Assembly: GCA_035288145.1 (NCBI GenBank) | Contig: DATEAX010000057.1 | Span: 1-5,240 of the forward strand | Direction of reading: 5' to 3' | DNA length: 5,240 bases | From: DATEAX01 sp035288145 | GTDB lineage: Bacteria > Patescibacteriota > UBA1384 > UBA12157 > JAENIV01 | Part shown: positions 4,970-5,240 of the stretch, in pieces | Numbering within the stretch: the stretch's first letter is position 1 | Layout: every line of letters begins with the position of its first letter | Notes under the pieces: generated by a model | The model's database searches: none | What the model was told of the DNA's origin: nothing | What the model saw: the letters and a program-made list of their open reading frames with translations, nothing else | Translations under genes and position numbers: made by a program

Positions 4970-5240
4970 CTAAAATAAGGTATCTATAACCGAACGATAA
5001 GGCAAAACAAAAAACTCAGAGGTTTCAATGCTTTTTCCTTCAAACGTAGCTTTAATTTTTCCTACTGGCGCATCTTCACCCTTAAAATCACGCATTTTTC
5101 CCGGAGTGGCATATTTAACCGCCTTAAAAACACCATTCGCTGCCATTTCTCCAATAGTATTGGTATATTTACCAACCTTAGTTGTAATAACCTCCCATTG
5201 GGTCTTTTCATAGCCGCTGACATCTTTCAATGTCCCATCC
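4970..5240 (-). CDS. Unrecognised protein, C-terminal 89 residues (start outside window)
   Basis: The minus-strand frame is open from the window edge (first full codon at 5239) to a TAG at 4972-4970. A TTG at 5230 could be read as a start, but there is no Shine-Dalgarno near it and the frame continues upstream without a stop, so this is best treated as the end of a longer gene. I do not recognise the family. The fragment is rich in Lys, Thr, Gly and Val with alternating polar and apolar stretches (WEVITTKVGKYTNTI, APVGKIKATFEGKSIETSEF), suggesting beta structure; no cysteine, membrane segment or known motif is visible. It ends EFFVLPYRSVIDTLF. It converges on the AbiEii-like unit. In the next frame the DNA just past the stop also reads protein-like for 14 codons, so a recent frameshift near the four-T run is possible. 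Confidence 0.6.
   Translation of the reverse strand, partial: DGTLKDVSGYEKTQWEVITTKVGKYTNTIGEMAANGVFKAVKYATPGKMRDFKGEDAPVGKIKATFEGKSIETSEFFVLPYRSVIDTLF

Noticed and set aside
5028..5213. Plus-strand ORF of 61 codons near the right edge
   Set aside because: It is hydrophobic and Pro-rich, but it is opposite a longer frame that is open to the window edge, and it has no ribosome-binding site.

Overview
The window looks like a compact bacterial chromosome segment. It carries three housekeeping genes: the end of tryptophanyl-tRNA synthetase, a phosphohexomutase, and a complete CTP synthase. Between and after them lie accessory genes: a four-helix-bundle 'suffix' protein, a 72-residue protein overlapping an AbiEii-type nucleotidyltransferase, and one unrecognised partial gene. 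The mixture, very short spacers, scarcity of Shine-Dalgarno sequences and CTP synthase wording suggest a Patescibacteria/CPR-type genome. That placement is inference from style; no rRNA or other decisive marker is present.

Layout: trpS (+, 5' end missing, to 206) is followed after 2 nt by the four-helix gene (+, 209-793). That gene is tail-to-tail with the phosphomannomutase/phosphoglucomutase gene (-, 795-2144), with 1 nt between the stops. The mutase and pyrG (+, 2213-3883) diverge from a 68-nt spacer with back-to-back promoter-like signals on one TTTGACAAA core. After pyrG comes a two-gene unit (+, 3902-4120 and 4096-4767, overlapping by 25 nt) resembling a toxin-antitoxin pair. A 202-nt non-coding stretch with one GC-rich hairpin separates it from a converging gene (-, 4970 to the window edge) that I do not recognise.

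Metabolically, the mutase supplies hexose-1-phosphates for nucleotide-sugar synthesis and PyrG makes CTP. Both are standard biosynthetic functions and do not form an obvious pathway unit here. The AbiEii-like pair is noticeably AT-richer than pyrG and is probably acquired.

The most unusual content is structural. PyrG has about 17 extra residues just before its conserved ERHRHRYEVN motif, and the DNA coding for them is an imperfect hairpin of 7-nt repeats in opposite orientation on its two arms. The four-helix gene carries two separate four-unit arrays of a palindromic hexamer at exact 9-nt spacing, one forming a near-perfect hairpin. Together these look like short palindromic repeat elements tolerated in frame in loops of proteins. 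Separately, two genes (the mutase and the 72-residue ORF) have good -35/17-nt/-10 promoters placed so that the predicted transcript begins on the A of the ATG, suggesting leaderless mRNAs.
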